A stretch of 64,000 bases of DNA from Varroa destructor. Its lineage: Eukaryota > Arthropoda > Arachnida > Mesostigmata > Varroidae. Below the pieces are notes generated by a model. The model was not told the origin of the DNA. It worked only from the letters and a program-made list of their open reading frames with translations, and did not search any database. Positions within the stretch are counted from its first letter, which is position 1; each line of letters starts with the position of its first letter. Below, one piece after another: positions 38,951 to 50,699 of this stretch. The DNA is taken from assembly GCF_002443255.2 (NCBI RefSeq), contig NW_019211455.1:12906752-12970751 (forward strand). The letters are read 5' to 3'. The position numbers and the translations under genes are program-made.

Positions 38951-41900
38951 TATCTTCCGAAGCAACAACATGGGGCAATAATATATTGCGCTGCGTAGCG
39001 ACTCGATGAAAACTGCGAGATGATAGTTGATGCGGAAGGTGTCACGGTCAGCCAGTGGTTGATTCTGAGGACGAAACGTAACCAGTGGGAAATGGTGGTC
39101 CTTCGCTTGTGAGGTAAGGAAAGCAGGGGCAGATTGGCTCGTACGGAGTTACACTGTCGGATGGGCTTGGCTGCGACTTTGATGAGTATCGTTTGTTTTC
39201 CACATCTTGCCTTGCATTGCATGCCTTGTCTTTCGTGCTACGCCCGCATCAAGGGCTGGCTTGTCTATACTGCATTCGAAGTAGTATAAGAAGAGTGGCA
39301 GAAAAGGGTCTAGAACCGGGGCAGCGTGAACTGAAGTCTTAGCATCGTGTCGACGCGCACGGTAAGTGGCTAGCTAAATCAAAGGGTTTGGCTTACAAGG
39401 TCGTCGGGAGCAAGATTTTTTAAAGAGCAAAAACAGTTGATTTGGCACAGTTGCTGCAGACGCTTGAAGGAAACTGCAAGAAGATCCTCGTTCGTCAGCT
39501 TCTAAGACCTGCTTGTTTCGTTTGCCGTGGGCCTGCGTTGATTGATTGGGCGGTAAAAAATGCACCAGCTCGTTTACATCTCACGCTCACTGCCACATCT
39601 CTCCTGAAATAAGTGTCTCTTATTAGCAGAGGCTGAGTTTCATTCGGAAAATAACAATCGCACCGGCATAACCGATCTTTTTTGTCCACCCTTTTATTTG
39701 TTTTGCCTCCGTCGGGACGACCACAGTAAGTATTTCTGCTATTGAACCCACCGTAACAAGTATAAGTGACCAAAAGATTTCCTATACCGTTAGGGGGCAT
39801 TTCATTGTCACTAGCAAATCGAGCTGTTACTGAGTCTCTGGAGACAGAATTGAGAATTTGAATTACCTGTCTCATTCGCTCGTTCTTTCTTGTTATTCGG
39901 GGGGATAGTAGAATAAAATCGCACTCTACGAAATATTAATGTCTCAATCCCGTCATATTTTTCCCCATAGATTTCTTATTCTTGTTGTTGCTTTCCTTCC
40001 TGCTGTACTGTCCTACTATAGCGTGAACCACGCCGGTCCGACAAATACGCTGATCTGAGCCTCTGGCTGAACAGGCAGACGGCAAAGGATTAGCCGGAGA
40101 CTTCGCTGGCAGAATTTGTGGCGCGGAGCCAATTTTCCCTGCTCTAAAGGCGCTGTTAAACTTGCTAGGGATCGTCGTTAAAAACCGTCACCATCGTTAG
40201 TAATGTCTGACCCTCAACGACAATCGATCGATAGCGTAAAATAGGGGCGTGGCAATTTACTATTGATGTCACAGACAACTGATATGTTTTCCGTTACACT
40301 AGCGTTACAACTTGCAGCGGATTCTAGTCGAACCGTTTTGTACCACTGTGCTATGTAGAGTAATGTGCCCTTCATACGAATACTATAAACAGTTCCATAT
40401 AGCAGGCCGCAAAGAGAACTTCAACATCAGATTGCTCTATCTTCGCGTCACTGCCGGATGTGGACTTATACGAAGTTCACGTCAAGGGTAGATATCTGGA
40501 CTTGGAATAGTTAGATGTGCGTAAAGTGAGAGAGAAAATCTACAACCAGGACAGCAGGTGGGTGGAACCCAAGTAGTTCGTATGACAAAAGCTGTATATA
40601 TCGAACAGAGCGAATTGGATTGGTCATATGATTGCTTCATTGCAGTAATAGGCAGTAGGATTTCTCCTGTTATATATGGGTTGCATGTAGTTCACCCTGC
40701 TGCGCTAAGAGGGACATAGGCCTAAAATTGTATCAAATATGAACGTCGTTGAAAACTAGGACTCTTCACTAAACTAAAAACTGATCAAGGGAGCAATGTT
40801 AGGCGATATAGACATAAGAACTGGAAAGGAGTGCAAATATTTGGAACTAATAATAGGATCATTTTCACGTTTGCGATTTAACGCGCGCCATTCCACTGCA
40901 ATTTTACCATCATACCAATTTTCCATCTTCCTGCAATTTTGCTTGATTGACGAAGACTTCGTGTGTCAAAACGAAGACTGCATATTGCATCCGTCCTGGT
41001 TAATCTAACGAGCTGTGAGGTCTCTGCAACCAGCCATCTTATCTGACGTCCCGTAACTCGCTTTTTCCCCGCGGCTGCTTCTCTAGTAGCCGTGCAATAG
41101 ATGAGTATAGTACGCATAGAGTTCCACCTAAAGGTGATGTGGTATAAGTTTTCCGTAGACGCTACCAATCAACCATGCGAGCAGCGACTGAGTCGATGGA
41201 CTCAGGGAAAGCTGGACTGAATCGAGAATGTCGACAATCTCCTTCGACTACCCGTTTTTACCCACGAAACCCCTCTGTTCGAAAATTCGCTGCTGGCCCA
41301 TAGAGTACGATATAAGATAGCTAGAACCAAACGTTGGGGACTGTTGTGTAACAGTACAGCGGCTGTTTCGAGTCGTGAGTTTAAGGGCCGCTCACAAAGG
41401 AGTTCCATCCATTGTTGACGACGAAACTCAGCGAAGTCAACAGGTCCACTGCAACAGTCTGGTGAAGTATTCGATGTAAAATTAGAAAAGCTCGTTTATG
41501 GGCCTTTACCAAAATTCGCTGAGCTAAGAAAGGAGATGAAGCCAAACTTGGTAATGTAACAGTTTATTTTTGAGATTCTTATGGGAATATTTAGTAAATA
41601 GGTTTAAATGTCCGAAAAGACCAATTTAACAGACAGGATAGAACATGAAATCAAAAATGCTTCTTGTTTTTTTATTCCTCTTCTTTGTTTACCTAGCGTT
41701 GCACGAATAATTAGGATTTGGTAGAACTTTCTAACGCCTTGATAACTTAAAAAATATGATGACTTGGTTTCGCTTTCTTCAATTGTGTCCCATGTGACCA
41801 GTTTTGTTCCGGCGAGTTTTGTCCGGGCGTCAAAATGCCTTCAGAGATTTTCCATGATGTCCTGGTTTTCACTGTCTATTATTCACTAGAATTTGAGATT

Positions 41901-43400
41901 TCACGAATTCAGTAACGGCATGTTGGGAGCCTCCTATAAAACCCCGTAAGGGCGTATTTCTCCAGTATCTCCTTGTGGTAGCTTGGGTTCTAGTAATTTA
42001 AAGAAAGTCAGTAACACTTTCAAGGATTATCGGGAACCGTTAACGACATTCCCTTGGGCTAATATGGTCATTAGATTCTGTTAAAATACGGCAATTCCAC
42101 TTACGTTTAGTTACACGAAAAAAACTCCCAATAAATTTTTATCAGTTTACGAAGAAACAATTTTAAAAGCTTGATTTTAAAACCGCATTGCTGTCCTCAA
42201 GTAACTATAGACGACGTCTAAATTCAAGATCGTAGAGGCTCTCTGAAGTGAGTTCAACCTCAAAGCAAAGTTGCTTGAGTTACTTCGGAGGTATATGGGA
42301 GTGCGCATAAAGATAGAATCAACTCATATGATTTTCTATTGAGTCCTGTATTTGAATCGGTTAAAGTGTTTAGCGTGGGGGCTTTGTAGCAAAATAGCTT
42401 AACGTTACGTAATGGTGCGTTAATAAATAGCAAGTCTTTCAAATTTTGCTTTATGTAAAATCGGTTTTACAGTGTTTCTGAAATATCTAAATCCTATTTA
42501 AGCGCACGTATAAAAATCTTAGAAACAAGCTTTAATATTGAATCGGTTCAAACTGTCGCCTCATAGCTTGGTATTCTGCTCGGAACACAAACAACTATTT
42601 TTTAACTTCGTCTTGAGTTCGGATATGATTCGGTTGAACAGTGCCTCCAGAGCATCGCCGGGCCTCGCTCCTGGGTTGGATACCGGCGTATAAACCTGCA
42701 ACTAGTGACTTCAGAATTGAATTCATCGCGATTTTCCTTGCACACAGCACAAGCCGATGGTCTAATAATCGAAAACCTAAATTTGTGGAATAGCAAATTT
42801 GTTAGGCGGCCGTTACTACGACAATTTTTTCTTTTTCAGGGAACTTCATAACTTTAGAGGCTAATGGCAAAGCTTCTTTTCTTATTAACTTGCATCAATT
42901 GTGTGAATTTTGATTAACAATTTTGTGCTGTTCCAAACATTTGGATCCAACACGTGGAGATCGATTGAGATATATGCACGCTCAACTTACAAATTAGTTG
43001 AGCAATTAACTGGAACTGTATTTCACGAAGTTGTGTAAATGCATTTAAAAGCAGAATATCATGCCGTTTTTTGCTTCAGGGGAATTTAAATGCCCCCTGA
43101 AGTAATACTAATTTGAATTAACAAGTATAAGCTGATTTTCGGCTGTGATAGTAAAATCTATTGATGATTTACTACATTGTGTACTTACTTTATTGTGGGT
43201 TTTACTATACTTTTTATTAGGGAAGCTGCAAATAACGTTACCTATTTTAATAATACGTACATAAATTCTTCTCACCGGATACCGTAAACTGCAGAAGGAT
43301 TTTCCTCGCCAGTTGACAGCAAAAATAATTCGGCTTTTTGACAAAGGCCACCCTATAAATGTGCCGGAAAAAGTAACGTTTAACGTTTTCTGCTGGTTTC
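38950..43400. other. Mostly A+T-rich stretch without a supported gene
   Basis: The first kilobase is G+C-richer, with frames of 90 (-, 38950-39222) and 126 codons (-, 39495-39875). The latter is Cys- and Arg-rich but has no regular zinc-binding spacing. Further on are short frames only. Small hairpins lie at 41188-41205 (7-bp arms, loop GATG) and 42980-43003 (8-bp arms). Confidence 0.5.
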
Positions 43401-46400
43401 GGCAGCTGTCGGTTTTGCCATTTGGCAGCTCCAAGGAATGCGATGCCGATGTCACTGGGCAGAGCCATGGAACAAGACCCGAAGGCAAAACTAGGCCAGG
43501 GTCAGCTCAGACAATTTCCGGTCTCCTTATTGAAGCTTAAAACCCGCTTGTTTCTTCAAAAACAGACGAAAACCATTCGCCCAACTTGCCCTATGGACCT
43601 CTGTGGATTGCAATGTAGATGCTATTTCGCTTGCGCCCCCCAGTTTGCCCTACTGTACTAGGACGAAGCATCATATGTCAGTGTTGTACATAACATCGCA
43701 CACCACACGGGGCAACCCTGTCTTGGTTTAGTGGACTTCAACGAACCGTAGTTAACGGTGGACGCGGAGGTCTCAAGTGGAAAAAGCGCTGTATTTGACG
43801 CCAGTACTAGTCGAGCATTCGAAATCTTTAGAAGAGAAACAAGGGCACTGTTCTATCTCTCTGTTTGCACCCTCTTTTCGTTGCAGGAAACCAAATGGTA
43901 CACATCGTTACTTTAGTTGGACGAAAGACTTAGCATCACAGCTTTTTGGTGGCTTGCTTTGGTTCCGGGGATTTCGATGCAATGCCGTCAGTCGACGGTA
44001 CGATGAAGCAGAAGAAGAACTTGGTTGGCATTGGCCGACCGCTGCTCCCTTTAGAATGACAAGGAATCGGAGAAGAATATAAGGGATAGCTCGACGCCTT
44101 CAACTTTCAGAAACGAGCTGGTATACTTTTGCTCTTAGGTGCGTGTATGTGTGTGTGTATGTTTGTTAGACCCAGTCAAAAAGGACATGGAGACGAAGAG
44201 GATGGTTAAACCAGATTAGACTCTTTGACACAGCGGTAGGGGGGTCACAGGAATGAAAAGGAGGAGATTTTCATCCCTGACGCAGGCCGCTGTCATAGTG
44301 GCTTGCTTCTCTATGGTACGTGCGGGTCGGTGGGCAAATTCCTTACTGGGTCCAGCTGAACATGTACCGCTTTGGCAACTACCTTTAGAACCATATAGCT
44401 CACACCTAGTGGTGCGTGGCCCTCGGAGCGGGCCTCAGAAATGCTGTACTCCTCAATGGTAAGAGCATCTCGTTAAGCGGAGGAGAGCGGATTTGGAGCG
44501 ATGGATATTTCTGGCAACCAAACAGTTCAAACCATATGTAGCAAGAAGTAGTGCAACAATAATCTAGCTCTTACATATAAAACAAACAGGAAATTATCGA
44601 TTTTTGTTACTAAAAAAACATGTAATTATGATGAGGAAAAAAACATGATGATTGTAATTCCGTCTTCAAATGTGCAGAGAAATCTAGTACGAGTGTCATA
44701 CTACTTAAATTAACTTCGACTTCACTAAAATTACGTTCTATTTCTTCAAGCTGAAAACTTTTTTCGATAATCGATTTTTTTAGCAACAAAATAACGTTAC
44801 CTTTAAGCTTGAGCAGTTTTTTTATACTACTATTTTTCATTTACTTATTATAATGCTGCTTCGTAGCACGTTACGTTGTTTACCATCCTGTTCACAACAT
44901 GTGACTCTCGTTCTACCGTAGTGGCCCCTGTTTTCAGTGAATCACGTGTTAAATGTGGGTTAATTCGTTGAGACTACTTTCGGGAGTTCCTTTGTAGTGT
45001 CTACTTCTCTGGTAATTAGCTCGCCTGGCGCTTTTGCTGCCCCATTATTTCTGCCGTAGACTGACCACGCCCATGGTAACAGTCGCTGATCGCCCGAGTG
45101 GTACCTAGTTCCCCACTACCCCCTATCTCCATCTATTTTTCTTTATATTCCTAACTGCCCACCAGACTACGAAATAATATCCTCCCTCACTGACTCCGTG
45201 TGTTTTTGTCTCAGAATATAGATAAATAAACCGCTCTCTCTGCAGCTACCACTACGACTGATCACTTGTGTCGCTCAAGTTTTTACTTCAGCGGCGAATT
45301 ATACGAGACGAAGTCAGCCGAACGTCCCTAGATTCAGCCAATAAAGGTGGATAGCGTTGGATCAGAGGTTTGGAAATGGAGGCCATCTACAGTTCGATGT
45401 ACTTTTCGCCTCTCGTCCGTTTCCTCTGAAGTAGCCTAGCTGGCAGCTAGGTTACTTCCCCTGTGTGTGGCGTGTCACGGTTGTTGATGAAACGAAAAAC
45501 TGTGTAGCTTGCTTGTCACTGCATATGAGTCTTCCCTGTCCCCTTGAGGGAACGCTAGATATACCAGGTGACCTGAGAGGGGCAGCTGCAGGCGTGAGCC
45601 ACGTGAGCTAATCGGCCAAGCTTTTTTTTCTGTTCTTTTTATTAGCTTATCGCGTTGTTGCTTTTGCTGCTACTGTTATTGTCGGTGAGCAAAATGTTTT
45701 TCCTGCAGCACTTTAGATGTGTCTCCATTGGTCAGGTCGGGGATCGTCAATTTTGGTAAGCAGAGGTTAGGTTTCAACTGGCAGCAAACCCCGCAGAGAT
45801 AGAAACCTGCATTGTTAATATAAGCCTGTAAGCGGCAACCGCATTACCAGCGTCAGTAGCACTGCTGCTGGTTTGCTTTCCCTGCTGTTGCTATTGCGGG
45901 TGGCGCCGGTGCCTGAGACACATTGACGCGAGCTAGGCTTCATCTTGTTGAATCCGAGGTCCGCAAGTGCGAAGGGATCATAAACGATGGAAAAAACTCT
46001 GTCCCAGCGATGAATAAGGCCATCATCATCCGTTGCGCTACACCCTACACGTTAAGCTGAATAGGTACGTAAGCGGAACCCAGTACAACATGTGGAGTGA
46101 ACGGTGAAAAAGGATGAGATGGAGCATTGGCGGCTGCGCAAAGATAACTATAGTTCGAACGAAATGCAAGGTACGCTACCGTGTGAACGCTGTCTAACTG
46201 ACTTAAGAGCGGAAAAAATTTTGCGGAAAAGGAGTGGAGCTGTAGAAAGACCATAGATCACTATTGACAACATGATTATCCTAAGTATATCTTCCTTTCC
46301 TTAGTCAATCTGGTCCACCTGGTCATCTCGATAACTACAGAGAGTGTGCTCTATGTCAAGATTTCGTGTAGCTCAATACATCGATGTGGCCCCTATTTCA

Positions 46401-47230
46401 TATTGTTTGAGCGTGGGCGCTGCCAGCGTTCTGTGTAAGGTCGGATTGCCGTTTCCTCATCTTCCCACCACTGGATGATGTTTAGATAGCTGGGTCCCGC
46501 ATGTTCAGCTGTTACCAACCAACATCTTGACCCCCCACCCCTCACCCGAGCATCAGGCGGTCCTGGGTAGAACTAGTACCGGTAGGAACCGCAGGTGTAC
46601 AAATTATTGAGGTATTGATGTTTGCGGCTACACCTAAACACATTAGTTTCTTGTAAGGTAACAGGCTCATCGAATATACCTACATTGTGTAGTAGTTGCA
46701 GTGTATACCGGTTAGTGTTGTGTGGAGCACTGGGAGAGCTTTGTGAAAAGAAATTATACAGAGTATTAATTCAGTACAGAAGTGTTTAACTGTTCTATGT
46801 TGTTGTCTACAAACAAGCCCAGGTTGAAAATTACGTTCGACCGGGTGATTTCACCCACGTTACTATGTTCCGTTTAATAAACTATAAAGAAGAGGTCATA
46901 TAAGAATACATGTTTAAAATAATTTTAGGATCAGAGGTAATAGCATGTTTCGTCCTAGATTTCAACAATGTAGTATTAATTTAATTATACCAGTTGAAAA
47001 AAACAAATAGACTGGTGCGCCGTATTAACATTTTCAAATCCGATGGCGTCTTTGGTCATGACCAGCCACAGAGGGTTCTTCTTTTCTGTACGCGCTTGTC
47101 TGTTTATATCTCTCCTTCCCTCACACAATATATATATATACGTAGTGCGCGCTATTTACTATCCCAGAATCACTGCGTTATTTGGCGCTGATAGCGGTGA
47201 GTAACCGTGCGATCGTGATATTGGTGGTAG
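43400..47230. other. Mixed stretch, hairpin at 45.4 kb, no supported gene
   Basis: Frames of 126 (-, 43108-43488), 79 (+, 43422-43661) and 101 codons (+, 43777-44082) show no family features. A GT run lies near 44148. Two A-box-like blocks (near 43769 and 44450) have no B box at tRNA distance. A 15-bp hairpin lies at 45428-45458. Confidence 0.5.
45428..45458 (+). repeat. Hairpin: 15-bp arms, 1-nt spacer
   Basis: Left arm 45428-45442 (GAAGTAGCCTAGCTG) and right arm 45444-45458 (CAGCTAGGTTACTTC) pair at all 15 positions, with one G opposite T (45434/45452). This quasipalindrome is well beyond chance. A + strand transcript would keep the pair as a G.U wobble. Confidence 0.9.
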
Positions 47231-48066
47231 CATGCGATCATACGATACGAGCACAGCGCATGTGGGTGCAATGGCTGGCCAGCCATCTGCCATTTCGCTG
47301 CATTTATTGACAGAAAGCCAGCGACAACGCGGCAAACATTCTACGTGGTCTACTGTCTTCACGGCGCTTTTCTCCATTGCTCCTCTCCATTCTATCTGTT
47401 GTGAACGAGGCTGTTCTGAATGATTTTCTATTTTCATCGTGTTATCGCTGCTGCCTTTCAGGTGCCTTTAGTTCCCTCGAAATTGCCGTCGTCGCACAAT
47501 ATTATTTTGTCGGCTTGGTACGGAAGGGCAACAATACAGGATTATGGATCGGCAGGGGTAATTCGACCGTAGCCCATTGAAGACTAAGACGGCTCTAAAC
47601 TTGACAGTGAGTTATGCGGTATACGGCAGGCGCTGGTGTATCCACTAGCACAAGTAAGCACTTCTACTCTATTCGGATGCGGTCCGAATCCTGCAAGGGC
47701 ATGGTGGCTCAAGACGGACCAGCGGGGCTGAAAATTTCTGCTGGCTTGAATTTGATTCTTTTAACGCTGCGGCTGTATTGCCTCTGCTGCCACTACTGTC
47801 GCCACCGATATGGGCCGTCTTCGTCGTAGAAAGGGGTCTGGAACAACTACAATTGCTGCGGCTATTCCTGTTGATATTCTGTTTCGTTTTTTTCGTTTCC
47901 AAGGGGTGCCCAGGGGGCCGCACCTGAGCCAGAAACGTTCCAGGTCTACGCGGCGTCCAAGCGAGTGTGAGGCTCAGGCTTTTGGTAGTAGTCCTTTGAA
48001 AAAGACTAGAAGAAATGTGAGGCGGTTGAGATTTTTTTTCTATCACTATCATCGTAACCAGCATGC

Positions 48067-48106
48067 GTTCAGGAACCCCTGTTGGTAAAGCAGCTGGTTC
48101 CTGAAC
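48067..48106 (+). repeat. Inverted repeat, perfect 11-bp arms, 18-nt spacer
   Basis: Arms GTTCAGGAACC (48067-48077) and GGTTCCTGAAC (48096-48106) are exact reverse complements. This is slightly better than chance expectation for the window. Confidence 0.85.
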
Positions 48107-50351
48107 AACGTTAAGAGGTGTCCGCCTCACTAGGTTCTCATGTTTATAATACCTGTACTGTTATACTATACTTCTGCTAGCGCTGGTTCCTTGTCTCTCT
48201 TCCTCGATCCATGTCTCTATCTCTCGTGGTTTCTCTTACAATAAAGGTTCGATTAGGAACGGACGCCTGTTACCATGTAAGGCAACCGCTAGCTGTGCCA
48301 CGATCCCCTACCATAAAAGATCCCAGAACGAACAAAGCAGAAGCACTCGGTAGTCCATTGCTCCACGTTCAAACTGGCTATCTTCCTGATGCTTGCTTAC
48401 ATTCGTCGAAGCGCTGTTTCTCCGCCCTCTTCTTTTCGAACGAGAATGGCGGGCCCGTAACTATCGTTATTCTTTCCATCTCCCTTCACCCCCCACTTCT
48501 CGTTCTATTTCTTACTACTGCCAGATTTATTTTCATTAAAAATATGGTTGTTCTCAACACAGTTCTATAGGCGCACCCCCAAACGTGATACCAATTAGAT
48601 TGCTCGTTACTCATAACCATTGCCATTCGTTTTTAATTACTAACTATGCCCCTATTTCCCAGTATCGGTCGTCGCTTAGCGATTGCTGGCGCTCTCCTTC
48701 TTTTTCATCATCTTATTCTTTCTACCCAGCTGCTATTACGACTGCTTAGCCATTTTACAACGTCGAAGGGGTTATTACTGACTTTTTTCAGCTTTACTTT
48801 TATCCGTCTTTTTGGTACCAACCGAGTACGCAGATGCTTAAGTACGCAAACTGAAGCCAAGAGGACGGGTAAAAAAAAGACATAAGCAAAAGAAACGCAA
48901 GGACTATCACGAAGGCAGGTGTGGCGCCTTATGGAGAACGCACGCAAAAACATGCGGCAAAGAAAGATAGCGATGAGACCCTGATAGCGACCTTCCTTAT
49001 CGTCCTCGCCGTCTTTCTGGGAAAGATGAGCTTTCCGCTGTATCGTGTGGAGGGGATGCAGGAAGGCCAGGAGTACTCTTTTGTCCAGTTTTATCCGTCT
49101 CCTGACGAATGTGCAAGTGTGTATCTGCGTAGATGACCTTCAGACTGCGACAGTTGCGTCTGCAGCTCTACGGAGGACGCAATATTGATTTCATCATCTC
49201 ACACGCATCGACGTGGCGCTTAAGTTGTCTTCCAATCCTTCACAGTGTTTCGTCGGCAACAAGTTAAAACGCTTGGATGGTTAAATCTGGTAGTCTCTTT
49301 GAAGGCTTGACTCGTCCATTGAGCCTATCTCCATATCAGCACTCAGACGAGGTTGGTACGAGTGAGGATTGTGCAGTGTCGTCAGCGCAAGCTCGAATGT
49401 TTTGTGGAGGTACTGCCGTTCCATGATGATGCTGCTGCTGCTGCCTTTGGCTGACGTCTGTTTATATGCGCGCGTTGATTGTGTATACGCGGTATGCGAC
49501 GGGTGGCGTGGTCTTCTTTGAATTTACATTGGCAAAAGATAGTGCTCTGTGCTGCTTTTCGGGCAGGAGTTCACGTACTTCTATTTCAGATCTGCCTTCT
49601 TCTTGTTATTTGTGAGAAGTGTGCATCCTAATGCCTTCGCCATTAATGCTGTCGTGCAGTACAGCATCCCGCCATCAGCACTACGAGCAGCAGTACCACG
49701 GCTGCCAAAGGTAGGTCCTGGATGCGGTAGCAAATGAAAAGGCCGAGAAGTGTAAGGGTCGGAGAAAGTCGATCACAATTGTACAGTTCGTACTGAATAA
49801 CTCAGGGCTCGATGACGCAATGCCAGACGACTCTTCATTAGGTTACAATGTCGACAGTACAGACAGGCAGAAAGCCCTTGGAGACTGGCAACAAGCACAC
49901 CGTAGCGACACGGCGACTTCCCAAATAAAACCTGCTCTTTGTGAATTGGTTCCGTGGAAGAAAATCATAAATCCCTGATCCTTCTTCCTTATAGTGAGAT
50001 TATGCATTTTTTTAAATGTCGTACGTTTCTGTGTTTCTGTCGCATCAGGTTTTATGATCGACTGTCGTCGAGATTTGGGTAGTTTCAGCGATGAACTCTT
50101 ACATCGAAAAGCAGTGGATCCATTAAATAAATAAAACCTATTGGCTTAGGTCTATGGTACAAGAACCGGCATCGAAGCAACAACTGATCAAAAAAAGCCT
50201 TGAAGTAACAAGTAGTGGATTGCTGGACAGCGTGACCAGAATACAAAACAGGCTAAATTGCATACTTTTGTTCAACCGAGAGACCCAGATAATGTTACAG
50301 CTTAATCAAACAGTATAATATTGCTATGTATATGCACGACTAACTTTTTTA

Positions 50352-50377
50352 AGTCTCATAAAGATTATTATGAGACT
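50352..50377 (+). repeat. Inverted repeat, perfect 10-bp arms, 6-nt spacer
   Basis: Arms AGTCTCATAA (50352-50361) and TTATGAGACT (50368-50377) pair perfectly around AGATTA. There is no T tract or gene end to make it a terminator. Confidence 0.8.
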
Positions 50378-50699
50378 GAAATCATATATAATTGTTCTGC
50401 ATACATAAATATCAGCCCCTTCTATGACACTTGTCGCTTAGTCTTTCACTAGTAGCGTTGTTTAGAAGCTATGACAGGATTGTATTTCGCATGAATACAG
50501 CAGGTGTTTATGCTGTCGCAGCACAAACTTGTTGTTTATTAGGAAACTCTATTTAAATGACACTGTGTAACATGTCGCCGCACTATGTCTTGTTGTTGAG
50601 TAATGTTCCTAACATATGGCAGGTTATTCATTGCGGGCTGGTTGCTTTCGCACATTCCTTCTTCTGTCTTGTGAAGCCCCACCCTCTTAGTTATCCTCA

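Noticed and set aside
40322..40355. A-box and B-box-like blocks on the - strand
   Set aside because: The two blocks are only about 20 nt apart, too close for a tRNA or tRNA-derived SINE.
43762..43835. tRNA-like A box with a weak ATTCGAAAT downstream
   Set aside because: Stem pairings fail and the B box lacks its conserved ends. At most a very old fragment.
44445..44480. tRNA-like A box (CTCAATGGTAAGAGC)
   Set aside because: No B box follows at a workable distance and no cloverleaf can be drawn.
47271..47286. 16-bp perfect palindrome ATGGCTGGCCAGCCAT
   Set aside because: About one such palindrome is expected by chance per 64 kb; no supporting context.
47669..48130. 153-codon - strand open frame
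   Set aside because: Overlapped by a 92-codon + strand frame in the same G+C-rich patch, with no motif and no splice signals at its edges. About the expected longest random frame.
48921..49136. 71-codon frame with a hydrophobic membrane-like segment
   Set aside because: A single hydrophobic run in a short frame is common by chance. It has no signal peptide context, partner gene or conservation evidence.
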